Positions 44,473-53,146 are shown, counted from the first letter of the stretch. The stretch is DNA of 64,000 bases from Pseudanabaena mucicola FACHB-723 (GCF_014696385.1 NZ_JACJQB010000008.1:1-64000); one strand, 5' to 3'. Numbers and translations are program-made. Notes: generated from the letters alone by a model not told the origin.

Positions 44473-45261
44473 CTTGGTAATTAATCCGATGATCAATAAA
44501 ATTGCACCGATCGCAAAACAGGCAATTTCGCCATATAAAAAGCCCTTTGCTGCATTGGCAGTTGACTTGGCTAATTCTTCTTCACTCTTGAGCGAAATAA
44601 TAAACTTTTTGTCAGATTGCAATGGCTTCCGCAAAGTGACCTGCCCACCATCATCGGCAGCCGTACCAATGACCAGAACTTGACGATCGCAAGGCAAAAT
44701 TGACTCGGTATAGCGATAACCAAGGGTACGTCTGCCGCCGCCAAGCGAATTAATGGCTAAGCTAAAACCACCAAAACTTATGGAACCACCTGAATTTTCT
44801 TGGCGAAACTCATTTAAAATTTGCACCGTGTCAATATTGCCACCGTCGGGATTGACCACCAGTTCCCCAGAGCGATCTTGCAAAATAAAGGGAATTGATT
44901 GACTATTACTGGATATAGTTTCCGAACTGCGGCGCGTCTCGGTGCGGCTTTTGCCCTCGCTATCAGTGTTCGTTACCTGTTCCTCATATTCCCTGATAAC
45001 CCGCATCGCATAATGTACACAGGGTTCTTGTTTTAGTTCTGAAATCAAAGGTGAGTCACTGCGAATTACTCCACTGACCTTGACATATTCTCGTAAATTG
45101 CCACTACCAATTTCACCCGCAATGGAACTAGCGATCTGCTGTAATTCTGCCACCGTGGAAGGGGTTGCCATGCGAATACTTTTTAACTTGGTGCTGTAGT
45201 TTTTCTGCACAAAAAATAGAATAATTCCCACTAAGAGCAGGATGCCGCCAAAGATTGCCAT
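44467..45261 (-). CDS. GIDE-domain membrane protein (MUL1/E3-ligase-like region without RING)
   Basis: 264 residues with a membrane helix at each end (FGGILLLVGIILFFVQKNY and IACFAIGAILLIIGLI). The middle holds the GIDE/BAM region found beside the RING in eukaryotic MUL1 (MULAN): VSGVIRSDSPLISELKQEPC, IPFILQDRSGELVVNPDGG and ILPCDRQVLVIGTAADDGG. No RING cysteines exist, so it is not a ubiquitin ligase. Bacterial members are proposed membrane-associated proteins of unknown role. The two helices place the GIDE domain on one side of the membrane, the sidedness unknown. Confidence 0.82.
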   Translation of the reverse strand: MAIFGGILLLVGIILFFVQKNYSTKLKSIRMATPSTVAELQQIASSIAGEIGSGNLREYVKVSGVIRSDSPLISELKQEPCVHYAMRVIREYEEQVTNTDSEGKSRTETRRSSETISSNSQSIPFILQDRSGELVVNPDGGNIDTVQILNEFRQENSGGSISFGGFSLAINSLGGGRRTLGYRYTESILPCDRQVLVIGTAADDGGQVTLRKPLQSDKKFIISLKSEEELAKSTANAAKGFLYGEIACFAIGAILLIIGLITKK

Positions 45262-45398
45262 AGTTTTCCAGAAGCCGTTCTTGAGTGCTTGCTATGATTG
45301 TATCAGTCTAGTTTTTACTACGCTCGGCAATGCGTAGCCTAGCAACGGTCATAAATTGTAATCAAACTGTAATTAAGTTGGAATAAAGTAGTGAAATT

Positions 45399-46790
45399 AT
45401 GGTAGCTATCCCTGCTATAGATGTGGACATTAAGACTGCGATCGCAAAACAACGAGCTTTTTTTGCGATAGGAAAAACTAAGGACTATACCTTTAGGGTG
45501 GAGCAACTCAATCGTCTCTCGCAGTTGATTAAAGACAACGATCAGCTTATTTTGGATGCCTTGTATGCGGATTTGCGTAAGCCTGCGATCGAGGCCTTTG
45601 GTAGTGAAGTTTTGATCGCGCTGTCGGAAATCAAATACACACTCAAACATCTCAAAGCTTGGATGCAGCCTCAAAAAGTTAGCACTCCCTTAAACCTATT
45701 TCCGAGTTCTAGTTATATTCATACCGAACCGCTCGGTGTCGTCCTGATTGTTGCACCTTGGAACTACCCATTTAACCTGACAATTCAACCGCTAATTGGC
45801 GCAATTGCCGCAGGTAATTGCGCGATTCTCAAGCCCTCGGAGCATACGCCCCATACTTCTGCGGCGATCGCCAAAATCATTAATGCCAATTTCGATCCTA
45901 GTTTTATTACGGCGATTGAGGGGGGCATTGAGACTAACCAAGCTTTACTTGCCGAAAAATTTGACCATATTTTCTTTACGGGTGGCACGGCGATCGGCAA
46001 AATTGTCATGGCAGCCGCAGCCCAAAATCTCACTCCCGTCACCCTAGAGCTAGGCGGCAAAAGTCCTTGCATTGTTGATGAAACCTGCGATTTAGAAGTC
46101 ACGGCAAAGCGTATTGTTTGGGGTAAGTTCTACAATATGGGACAAACCTGTGTTGCCCCTGACTATCTATTAGTGCAGAAGCAGATCAAACCTGCCCTAA
46201 TTGAGAAGTTATTAGCCTATGTCAAAACCTTCTTTGGCGACAATCCGCAACAAAGCCCCGATTTAGGCAGAATTGTAAATGAGCGCCAATTTGACCGCTT
46301 AATCGGTCTGCTCGATCAAGGCAAAATCTTGATTGGTGGTGACCATGACAGGAGCGATCGTTTTATTGCACCGACGCTAATTGACGAAGTTTCTCCTAAT
46401 TCCAAAGTGATGGCAGAGGAAATCTTTGGCCCAATTTTGCCAATTTTGGAATATGACCAACTCACCGATGCGATCGCATTTGTTAAAGCACAGCCTAAAC
46501 CCTTGGCGTTGTATCTGTTCTCACGCAATAAAAAGCATCAAGAGCAAATTCTGCAAGAGATTTCCTTTGGTGGTGGTTGCCTCAATGACCTGATCCTGCA
46601 TCTGGGTAATCCTGAACTTCCCTTTGGTGGTGTCGGTGATAGTGGCATCGGCGCTTACCATGGCAAGACGAGTTTTGATATTTTCTCTCATCGCAAGAGT
46701 ATTCTCAAAAACTCATTCCGCTTTGATCTAAATTGGCGCTATCCTCCCTATACGATGAGTCTGGATGCATTGAAGAAATTTATCAAATAA
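45399..46790 (+). CDS. Aldehyde dehydrogenase
   Basis: 463 residues, NAD(P)-dependent. Catalytic elements: GVVLIVAPWNYPFNLT-like region (VLIVAPWNYPFNL), ITLELGG-like TLELGGKSPCIVDE with the general-base Glu, and NMGQTCVAPDYLLV with the nucleophilic Cys at about 250; VMAEEIFGPILPI follows. The C-terminal SFDIFSHRKSIL and a hydrophobic tail resemble fatty-aldehyde dehydrogenases of class 3 (ALDH3). It probably oxidises long-chain aldehydes, including apocarotenals in cyanobacteria; the substrate is inferred. Confidence 0.9.
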   Translation: MVAIPAIDVDIKTAIAKQRAFFAIGKTKDYTFRVEQLNRLSQLIKDNDQLILDALYADLRKPAIEAFGSEVLIALSEIKYTLKHLKAWMQPQKVSTPLNLFPSSSYIHTEPLGVVLIVAPWNYPFNLTIQPLIGAIAAGNCAILKPSEHTPHTSAAIAKIINANFDPSFITAIEGGIETNQALLAEKFDHIFFTGGTAIGKIVMAAAAQNLTPVTLELGGKSPCIVDETCDLEVTAKRIVWGKFYNMGQTCVAPDYLLVQKQIKPALIEKLLAYVKTFFGDNPQQSPDLGRIVNERQFDRLIGLLDQGKILIGGDHDRSDRFIAPTLIDEVSPNSKVMAEEIFGPILPILEYDQLTDAIAFVKAQPKPLALYLFSRNKKHQEQILQEISFGGGCLNDLILHLGNPELPFGGVGDSGIGAYHGKTSFDIFSHRKSILKNSFRFDLNWRYPPYTMSLDALKKFIK

Positions 46791-46800
46791 AAAAGTAAGG

Positions 46801-46852
46801 ATAGGCGGCCACGTCACCTATCCGTAGTGGCAATTCATGAATTGCCACTACG
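46801..46852. repeat. Intergenic palindromes, including a perfect 30-base palindrome
   Basis: 46823-46852 reads CGTAGTGGCAATTCA then its exact complement, without a spacer. Just before it, ATAGGCGG...CACCTAT (46801-46822) forms a smaller imperfect hairpin. No T tract, so not a clear terminator; it lies between the aldehyde dehydrogenase and gvpK. Confidence 0.8.
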
Positions 46853-46899
46853 AGGAATGATATACACTGATTTAAGAAACCTGTCCGTGAAATCCCTCC

Positions 46900-47367
46900 A
46901 TGACTGATGATGTTGATAATTTCGCCGATAATTTAGTCGTCAAACCCAAAAAGTCAGGACTAGCACCGCTAATCTTGACCTTAGTGGAATTGTTGCGCCA
47001 GTTAATGGAAGCTCAAGTCATTCGGCGCATGGATGCCGAAAAGCTAACCGAGTCTGAGATTAATCGCGCTGCTGATAGCCTTCAAGCCCTAGAGCAGCAA
47101 ATTTTCAACCTTTGTGAAGTCCTAGATATTGATCCTGAAGACCTTAATCTTGATTTAGGTGAATTTGGAAAACTCCTGCCCCGTCGGGGAGCCTACTATC
47201 CCGATCAATCCTCTAGCGAATCATCGATATTAGAATTGCTCGATCGTCTCATTAGCACAGGCATAGTTTTAGAAGGCGATGTCCAGATTGGGCTTGCGGA
47301 TATTAATTTGATCGATCTCAAACTGAAGTTATTACTCACATCTGGGGATAAGTCGGCATCGTCTTGA
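46900..47367 (+). CDS. gvpK: Gas vesicle protein GvpK
   Basis: 155 residues that match GvpK: LAPLILTLVELLRQLMEAQ, IRRMDAEKLTESEINRAADS, ALEQQIFNLCEVLDIDPEDL then NLDLGEFGKLLPRRG, and the C-terminal ELLDRLISTGIVLEGDVQIG with LADINLIDLKLKLLLTS. GvpK is needed for gas vesicle assembly in organisms that make them. No gvpA/C/N/J/L/F/G/V/W gene lies anywhere in this window, so it is separated from the main cluster. Its end overlaps the convergent larC end by 32 bases. Confidence 0.9.
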   Translation: MTDDVDNFADNLVVKPKKSGLAPLILTLVELLRQLMEAQVIRRMDAEKLTESEINRAADSLQALEQQIFNLCEVLDIDPEDLNLDLGEFGKLLPRRGAYYPDQSSSESSILELLDRLISTGIVLEGDVQIGLADINLIDLKLKLLLTSGDKSASS

Positions 47368-48720
47368 GCAGTTGTAGCCCCGCCACCCTGACGGCTTCTT
47401 GAATTTGGAATAGCGGTAAATTTTGCGATCGCGCTAATTTGGCACAGTCTTCATATTCTGGTTGCACTGTCCAGAAATCGTTTCGCCAAGCAATTTTGAC
47501 CCTTGCCGTACCATATTCGGTAATCACTTCGAGAATTTTGCGATCGAGAATTTTGCGCTGTTGATATCGATAGCGAATACCGAGGGTACTTGTTTCTTGA
47601 AACAGAATTTGCTCGCATACAGATTTGCGATCGCAGGTACAGATCACCGTTAGCAATACACCACTGCGAGACTTTTTCATGCCGATGGCTTGACTATAAA
47701 CATCTAAAGCCCCTGCCTGCAATAGCTGCTCCATCGTGTAGGCAATCGCTTGAGCCGTCATATCATCTACTTGCGTTTCCAAAATAGCGATCGTTTCTTG
47801 TGTCTGTGTATTTCGCAGATTTTGGGTTAGGAGATTAGTGGATTGATTAAGCGCTAGGCGAGCCCTTTTTTTTTATCCTTACCAATCCATAGACGCAAAA
47901 TATTGGGAATTTCTAGATCTTGAGAACCTGCTCCTAGTCCCACTTTTTTGATTTTCATCGGTGGCACTTCCCCAAATTTTTTACAACGGGTGACTGCAAT
48001 TGCTGCACCTGTGGGTGTGACCAGTTCCTTCTTAATTCCATTATCAAAGGTGGTCACGCCGTGCATTTCCCATAGTTTCAAGGTTGCAGGTGCGGGTACA
48101 GGCATCTTGCCATGCTCGCAATTGACATAGCCGCCACCCGCAGGCAAAGCCGAGCAATAAAGATGCTCAATGCCTAACCAAGCCAATCCCGCACAGGTAC
48201 AAACAATATCCACGATCGCATCAATTGCGCCGACTTCATGAAAATGGACAGATTCAGGGGCAATGCCATGCACCGCCCCTTCAGCAATCGCCAGTTCTCT
48301 AAATATGGCGAGACTCCAAACTTCAACTTGTTGAGGTAACTTGGCATTACAGATCAGCTTCTCAATATCGGGTAGATGACGATGTACCCCATGGGAATGC
48401 ACTTGATGCGAAGTTCCTGAATGTTTATGGGAATGGTCATGGGAATGACTATGGGATTGATGATCGTGATCGGAAGTTTGGTCGGAAACTATCGGCGAAA
48501 CCGTTTCATGGGCATGGCTAATTAGTTCAACATGTAATTTGGTCGCTTCCACACCCATGCGCTGCACCAATTCTGTCCATAGTTTCACTTCTGTTTCTAG
48601 ACCCAACTTCTGGACAATTTCCTGTAAATATGTCAAAGGCACACCCGCGCTGACCAGCGCACCTAAACACATATCACCAGAGATTCCTGTTGGACAGTCT
48701 AAATATGCAATGCTTCCCAT
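47336..48720 (-). CDS. larC: LarC nickel-pincer cofactor cyclometallase, read through a -1 frameshift
   Basis: LarC inserts nickel into the NPN cofactor used by lactate racemase-type enzymes. The first frame (48720-47854) gives 288 residues: AYLDCPTGISGDMCLGALV, a His-rich nickel-binding loop at about 105-140 (HSHSHDHSHKHSG), ESVHFHEVGAIDAIVDIV and KKELVTPTGAAIAV, ending ...DKKKGLA at a TAG. The second frame (47866-47336) encodes the LarC2 half (LETQVDDMTAQAIAYTMEQL, then VLLTVICTCDRK and AWRNDFWTVQPEYEDCAK) and has no ATG before its core. The frames meet at a run of nine A (coding strand) at 47874-47866. A -1 shift gives one product of about 461 residues, as in Lactobacillus LarC. Confidence 0.88.
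47866..47874 (-). other. A9 slippery run in larC, probable -1 frameshift site
   Basis: On the coding strand GAT is followed by AAA AAA AAA GGG CTC GCC TAG. Slipping back one base after the A run gives AGG GCT CGC CTA GCG CTT, which runs open into the LarC2 frame. Ribosomal -1 slippage or RNA-polymerase slippage on A9 would both work. Confidence 0.8.
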
Positions 48721-48753
48721 AGAGTCCTCGAGCGGCTTTCTATCTGTATCCTA

Positions 48754-49707
48754 TCATTTCACATCTGCATCATCCATGGCAGCCCTAGCATTGCGCTGCC
48801 AACGCTCGTGCTTAATTCTTCTCAATGCTGATCCTGTAAATCCCTGATCCCATTCAGATTCGGTCATATTGGCTAAATCCTCCAACTGCGGATCGACATT
48901 ATGGGCAAAGGGTTGAAAATCAGATTCCAAAGTTTCTTGAGCAAATCGTTGATTCCATGGGCAAACATCTTGGCAAATGTCGCAGCCCGCCACCCAGTTC
49001 TGTAAATTTTTTGCGATCGCATCTGGAATTTGTGCCGCTTTATTTTCAATCGTATGAAAAGCAATACAGCGATTGGCATCAACCACAAAGGGTTGGGTAA
49101 TCGCACCTGTGGGGCAAGCCTCAATACAGCGCGTACAAGTTCCACAATGCTCTGTGTGTGGTCGATCGGGTTCTAACTCCAAATTCGTGAGCAATTCTCC
49201 TAAAAATAACCAAGAGCCGTAGTCCCTTGTAATCACATTGCTATGTTTGCCAATCCAACCAATCCCTGCTTTTTGAGCAAAAGCTTTTTCTGAGATTGGC
49301 CCTGTATCGACGTAATATCTCGCTTCAATCTGCTCACCCTGTGCCGTCAACCAAGTTGATAACGCCTTGAGCTTTTTTGTTAATACCTTATGATAGTCAC
49401 GTCCCCAACCATAGCGAGAGATTTTGCCAATATTGCGATCGCAACTATGCTGATGTGGTGTGTAGTAATTCAGAGCTACGCATATGACTGACTTTACCCC
49501 CACCATCACCTCGGTAATGTCCTGACGCTTGGGGTTGCTCATCCAATCCATATCCGCGTGATAACCAAGATCTAGCCATGCTTGTAGCCGTTCTGCTTCC
49601 AGCCCAGACTCGGCTCTGGCAATGCCAACCTTCGTAAAGCCCAATTCCTTCGCTTTATTAATGATTGTCTGTTTGATGTCTACTTTGCGGTCAATATCAG
49701 CCACCAC
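48754..49707 (-). CDS. queG: Epoxyqueuosine reductase QueG
   Basis: 317 residues; reduces epoxyqueuosine to queuosine in tRNA wobble position 34 using cobalamin. The catalytic Asp134 lies in YYVDTGPISEKAFAQKAG. Two 4Fe-4S clusters are bound by CGTCTRCIEACPTG (188-201) and CDICQDVCPW (242-251). Start is GTG at 49707 within the end of the upstream DnaJ-like gene (11-base overlap), so the two are translationally coupled. Its need for cobalamin links it to the B12 genes elsewhere in the window. Confidence 0.95.
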   Translation of the reverse strand: MVADIDRKVDIKQTIINKAKELGFTKVGIARAESGLEAERLQAWLDLGYHADMDWMSNPKRQDITEVMVGVKSVICVALNYYTPHQHSCDRNIGKISRYGWGRDYHKVLTKKLKALSTWLTAQGEQIEARYYVDTGPISEKAFAQKAGIGWIGKHSNVITRDYGSWLFLGELLTNLELEPDRPHTEHCGTCTRCIEACPTGAITQPFVVDANRCIAFHTIENKAAQIPDAIAKNLQNWVAGCDICQDVCPWNQRFAQETLESDFQPFAHNVDPQLEDLANMTESEWDQGFTGSALRRIKHERWQRNARAAMDDADVK

Positions 49708-50869
49708 CTAACCACCCAAAAAAACCGCCTTTCTTCTGCTTCTTATCTTGATCTTTTGGTACTTCAGTCGTATTGCCGCCAACTTGATTGATATGTTTCA
49801 GGGCTAACTCTTCTTTAGGATTAATGGCTAAAGCTTGTTTAAAGCTTGTTTTTGCCATGCCCACTAACTTTTGATTCATGTAGACATAACCCAACAGTGC
49901 ATGACATTTACTACTCTTAGGATCAGTTTGCAGAGCTGTACGCAGCTCACGCAGAGCCGATGCCCATAGCTGTTGATTGATATATTCTTCTGCCTGAGTA
50001 ATGTGATGACTAACTGGTTTGCTAGAGTTGAGGTTGCTAGATTGGTTAGCCGTTGATTGACTCAGTGGAGGTTGTTTAGCAGCTTGACCATAACTCCCTT
50101 GATAGCCACTAGCTTGATTGGTTCGATTAGCTTGATTAGCTTGACTGTTATTTGTAGAGGTACTTGCCGCAGAGCTGTTAACACTAGCATTTACAGAACC
50201 ATTTACAGATTTACCCATCGCCATTTTTGACTCACTTTGAGCTTGATAACTCTTGCTTGCCATGCCGTTGCTACTCATCTCTGTCTGGCTCGCTACGTTG
50301 CTAGAACGGATAGCAGCAGAAGAGTTGCTAGGACTAGTTTTATTACTAAGAAGAATAACGTTTGACGAATTAGTATAACCTTCTTGTAATAATATGTGCG
50401 CCAAATTTAGCTCACTAAGCTGATTAATATAATCTAAAGTCTGATCGAGATTTTTGTACTGAATTTGGGCAATTGATTGGATAGTTTGCTCATAATTGAC
50501 ACTATGGGAAGCCTCTAAATACTGTTTTGCAAGATCTGACTGGGGTAAAAATTTTTGATTACGCTTAATCAGTCTTTTACCAAGTAATTTTAAAATGGCT
50601 GAATATTCAGTGCGCTCGCGATCCTGTGACAAAACATTATAAGCAGGGTTAACTAGCTTAGACAGATATTCAGTAGCTTTACGTTTTTCCGCTTCACTAT
50701 ACCCATAGATCACATCGGGATGTAGAGTCTTAGCAATCGTGATGTAGCGCTTCCTTACATAAAAAGATGAGGCTGTGATAGGCAGTCCCAGTACAGCGTA
50801 GTAATCATTATAGTCATATTGACCGATGCCACGATCTATACGAAATTTTCTTGGACTATCCACTATCAA
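49697..50869 (-). CDS. J-domain protein with Ser/Asn-rich linker and TPR domain
   Basis: 390 residues. The N-terminal J-domain (about 19-90) reads DYYAVLGLPITASSFYVRKR and holds the HPD motif (TLHPDV), so it should stimulate a DnaK ATPase. A helical region continues to about 165. A low-complexity linker of Ser, Asn, Gln and Ala (about 190-285; NGSVNASVNSSAASTSTNN) follows, then TPR repeats (AEEYINQQLWASALRELRTA, CHALLGYVYMNQKLVGMAK) and a Gly-rich end GGFFGWLGGG. Start is a TTG at 50869 or a GTG two codons on. It probably recruits a Hsp70 to a client bound by the TPRs. Confidence 0.82.
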   Translation of the reverse strand: MIVDSPRKFRIDRGIGQYDYNDYYAVLGLPITASSFYVRKRYITIAKTLHPDVIYGYSEAEKRKATEYLSKLVNPAYNVLSQDRERTEYSAILKLLGKRLIKRNQKFLPQSDLAKQYLEASHSVNYEQTIQSIAQIQYKNLDQTLDYINQLSELNLAHILLQEGYTNSSNVILLSNKTSPSNSSAAIRSSNVASQTEMSSNGMASKSYQAQSESKMAMGKSVNGSVNASVNSSAASTSTNNSQANQANRTNQASGYQGSYGQAAKQPPLSQSTANQSSNLNSSKPVSHHITQAEEYINQQLWASALRELRTALQTDPKSSKCHALLGYVYMNQKLVGMAKTSFKQALAINPKEELALKHINQVGGNTTEVPKDQDKKQKKGGFFGWLGGG

Positions 50870-51185
50870 TCCTCAGCTTTTATGTTGCATAGACTTTATT
50901 TTCAGGATTCAAGTGGTTCTACACCACAAGACTAGATAATATGCTAATGATAATTAATAGTCATTCTATCTTAACAATCAGATATTTTCCATACAGAAAC
51001 CATTAAATTATCTAGGATTTATCATGATAAAGTCTGATGGCAATCGTAGCTTTTATTCTTAATAATTAATTTCATAATTCTGCGATCGCAAAAATAAATC
51101 AAAACCAAAGAATTAAGTTGCAGCGCTTCGCGCTGCAACTTAATTCTTTGGTTTTATGTCCTAAGCAAAACTTTGATTGCTATAT
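50870..51185. other. 316-base gap without a gene
   Basis: AT-rich; contains the palindrome at 51101-51155 and one HIP1 site at about 51083. The right-hand half holds the promoter region for neither neighbour, since both neighbouring minus-strand genes read leftward; the DnaJ-like gene promoter should lie in its left part. No RNA gene or ORF is supported. Confidence 0.6.
51101..51155. repeat. Perfect 26-bp inverted repeat with 3-nt loop
   Basis: Arms 51101-51126 and 51130-51155, loop TTC, centre GCAGCGC/GCGCTGC, outer part AT-rich. Downstream of the DUF427 gene, but without a T tract beyond the stem other than the stem's own TTTT. Same design as 10865-10917. Confidence 0.88.
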
Positions 51186-51680
51186 CTACCAGCCCCAAGT
51201 TCCGACTTCCCCTTTAAACGGACCAACAATATCGGCTGTAATCCATCCGCCATAAAAATCTCCAGCCTGTGGTGTAATTAGCTCGTCATTGACATAACAT
51301 TCATCCATGAGGCTGCCATAAAAGCTGAGAGAATTTTGAATTTCCCAAAAATTAGGAGTTGGGGCAAAGTATCGCCATGCAGCATTTTTGATGTATCTAT
51401 CCGCAATAGCCACATCATAATATTGACTAATTCCCTTCCATTCGCACATAGTCCGCCGCGAAGTCTCAATCAGATATTCCATTTTGATATCTTCAATGGG
51501 GATGTAATAGCAAGGTGGATGGCTAGTTTCTAATACGCGCTTAGCCTGTTGTGTTTCTGCTAAGACAACCCCATTACAAATAATGCGAATCCGTTTATTT
51601 GTATCTTCCCAAATGGCAGGACGGGGATAGTCCCATACTGATTCTTGACCTAACTGTGGCTCAATTCGTTGGGGGTGCAT
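51186..51680 (-). CDS. DUF427 protein
   Basis: 164 residues of the DUF427 fold: DYPRPAIWEDTNKRIRIICN, ETSHPPCYYIPIEDI, MCEWKGISQYYDVAIA and AAWRYFAPTPNFWEI. The family is a small beta-barrel-like domain, mostly annotated unknown. It begins 4 bases after the stop of the receiver-domain gene, so they form an operon. Confidence 0.85.
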   Translation of the reverse strand: MHPQRIEPQLGQESVWDYPRPAIWEDTNKRIRIICNGVVLAETQQAKRVLETSHPPCYYIPIEDIKMEYLIETSRRTMCEWKGISQYYDVAIADRYIKNAAWRYFAPTPNFWEIQNSLSFYGSLMDECYVNDELITPQAGDFYGGWITADIVGPFKGEVGTWGW

Positions 51681-51684
51681 AGAA

Positions 51685-52107
51685 CTAATTTTGATTCTTG
51701 AGTGATTCGTAGTGCTGCAAGAGATTCTTCAACTTTTCAATTTGAATCGGCTTACTGATGTAGTCATCCATCCCTGCATTGCGACAGATCGATTGATCGT
51801 CCGATGCGGCATTGGCTGTCATGGCAACAATGATAACGGGTGCTACTGCTGATGCTGCTTGCTGCTGTCGAATTTGTTTAGTCGCTTCTAACCCATCCAT
51901 CTCAGGCATTTGCACATCCATGAGAATTAGATCGTAAGACTTATCAGCGATCGCTGTGACTGCTTCTTTGCCATTAATAGCTAAGTCCGCTTGATAGCCA
52001 AGATGCTTGAGTACCCGTAGTGCTACTTTTTGGTTAACAGCATTATCCTCGGCTAACAATATCCTCAAATTAGACAAGGATGGTTCATTGGTGCTGGAAG
52101 TTTCCAT
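51685..52107 (-). CDS. Stand-alone response-regulator receiver domain
   Basis: 140 residues from the ATG at 52107; longer starts are unlikely. A CheY-like receiver: LRILLAEDNAVNQKVALRVL with acidic pocket, DLILMDVQMPEMDGLEA with the phospho-Asp, VAMTANAASDD with the Thr switch and GMDDYISKPIQIEKL with the Lys. The AEDNxVNQ opening is typical of receivers split from hybrid histidine kinases. There is no output domain. It is paired with DUF427 downstream. Confidence 0.9.
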   Translation of the reverse strand: METSSTNEPSLSNLRILLAEDNAVNQKVALRVLKHLGYQADLAINGKEAVTAIADKSYDLILMDVQMPEMDGLEATKQIRQQQAASAVAPVIIVAMTANAASDDQSICRNAGMDDYISKPIQIEKLKNLLQHYESLKNQN

Positions 52108-52231
52108 AGCTAGATGGTGTTGATTTATATCTGGGCAAACAAGCAATTGCGATCGCAAATTTTGGTTGTATCAATACATGCAAGCATGACAACACTTTCA
52201 TGAATAAAAAACACACCAAATTTAGAGTGCT

Positions 52232-52266
52232 CAAAGCCAAAACTGGTATTACCAGCTTTGGCTTTG
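52232..52266. terminator. Possible terminator of gatC
   Basis: 17-bp arms with one mismatch (CAAAGCCAAAACTGGTA / TACCAGCTTTGGCTTTG) and a 1-base loop, immediately after the gatC stop on the minus strand. T tract weak (a TTTTTT run appears only about 25 bases further), so the call is tentative. Confidence 0.55.
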
Positions 52267-52269
52267 GTA

Positions 52270-52560
52270 TTAGCCCATAATTTGAGGTACGCGGAAAAAA
52301 TCCTCTTCACGATCAGGAGCGCAGTCAAGCAGCACTTCGCGATCGGTAAAGGGCTGCAAAATATCAGGACGGGTAATATTTACAGTGTTAACGGCTCTAG
52401 TCGTTGGTTCCACCCCCTCTAGCAAAGGATCAAGCTCATTAAGCTGTTGGAAATAGTCCAAAATGCTATCGAGTTGTTTTGTAAAAGCAATTTCTTCTGC
52501 TTCAGTTAGTTGCAAACGGCCTAAGTGGGCAACGTGACGCACTTGCTCTCTGTCAATCAT
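52270..52560 (-). CDS. gatC: Aspartyl/glutamyl-tRNA amidotransferase subunit C
   Basis: 96 residues: EQVRHVAHLGRLQLTEAEEI, DSILDYFQQLNELD, EPTTRAVNTVNITRPD and the C-terminal DREEDFFRVPQIMG, all diagnostic of GatC. It stabilises the GatCAB amidotransferase that converts Glu-tRNA-Gln (and Asp-tRNA-Asn) to the amidated forms. gatA and gatB are not in the window. Confidence 0.95.
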   Translation of the reverse strand: MIDREQVRHVAHLGRLQLTEAEEIAFTKQLDSILDYFQQLNELDPLLEGVEPTTRAVNTVNITRPDILQPFTDREVLLDCAPDREEDFFRVPQIMG

Positions 52561-52633
52561 AGTTTTGTATATGTATTTAATGATAGGGAAAAGGGCTGAA
52601 GCCCCTTGTTTCGGAAATTTATAAATTTGGAAG

Positions 52634-53146
52634 CTAGAAAAATAGATTAATATCAGCGCGTCCAGTAGTCTTCAGCCAGTTTTGCGCCTCAATATAATTG
52701 TTAGGAGCAAGACGAATTGCTCTGACCCAATGCTCTGCCGCCGTATTGAAATACTCCTCGGCTTGTTCTTCATCTTGGGCATTTTCGCCTTTATGGTGAT
52801 AGATTACTGCCACATTGTTGAGGGCTTGGGGCATCCGTGGATTGAGGTCGATCGCCTGCTCATAAAATTCTAGAGCCTTATCATGATCGCCATTACTAGC
52901 ATGAATCAATCCCATGTTGTAATAAACATAGCTGCGATCGTAAGCGTTTTCTTCAAGCTTGAGCGCTTCTTCGTAGTTGGCTAGGGCTTCGGCATATTCA
53001 CCATCACCTTGAGCCGACATCCCATCGCGATAATAGGCAAAGGCTTCTTTTTCTTTCTGACTGGCAGGAAAGAGTTTTAAAATCGTATCAGCAATAACGG
53101 TAAAGGTTTGATCGACGAAGTTGTCATTACGTTGCGATCTAGGCAT
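52634..53146 (-). CDS. ycf3: Photosystem I assembly protein Ycf3
   Basis: 170 residues with [20 protein letters not shown] at the start, [20 protein letters not shown] and [18 protein letters not shown], then [14 protein letters not shown], matching cyanobacterial and plastid Ycf3. Three TPR motifs (about 35-68, 72-105, 120-153) bind PsaA/PsaD during photosystem I assembly at the thylakoid. Same strand as gatC, 74 bases upstream of it. Confidence 0.95.
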   Translation of the reverse strand: MPRSQRNDNFVDQTFTVIADTILKLFPASQKEKEAFAYYRDGMSAQGDGEYAEALANYEEALKLEENAYDRSYVYYNMGLIHASNGDHDKALEFYEQAIDLNPRMPQALNNVAVIYHHKGENAQDEEQAEEYFNTAAEHWVRAIRLAPNNYIEAQNWLKTTGRADINLFF

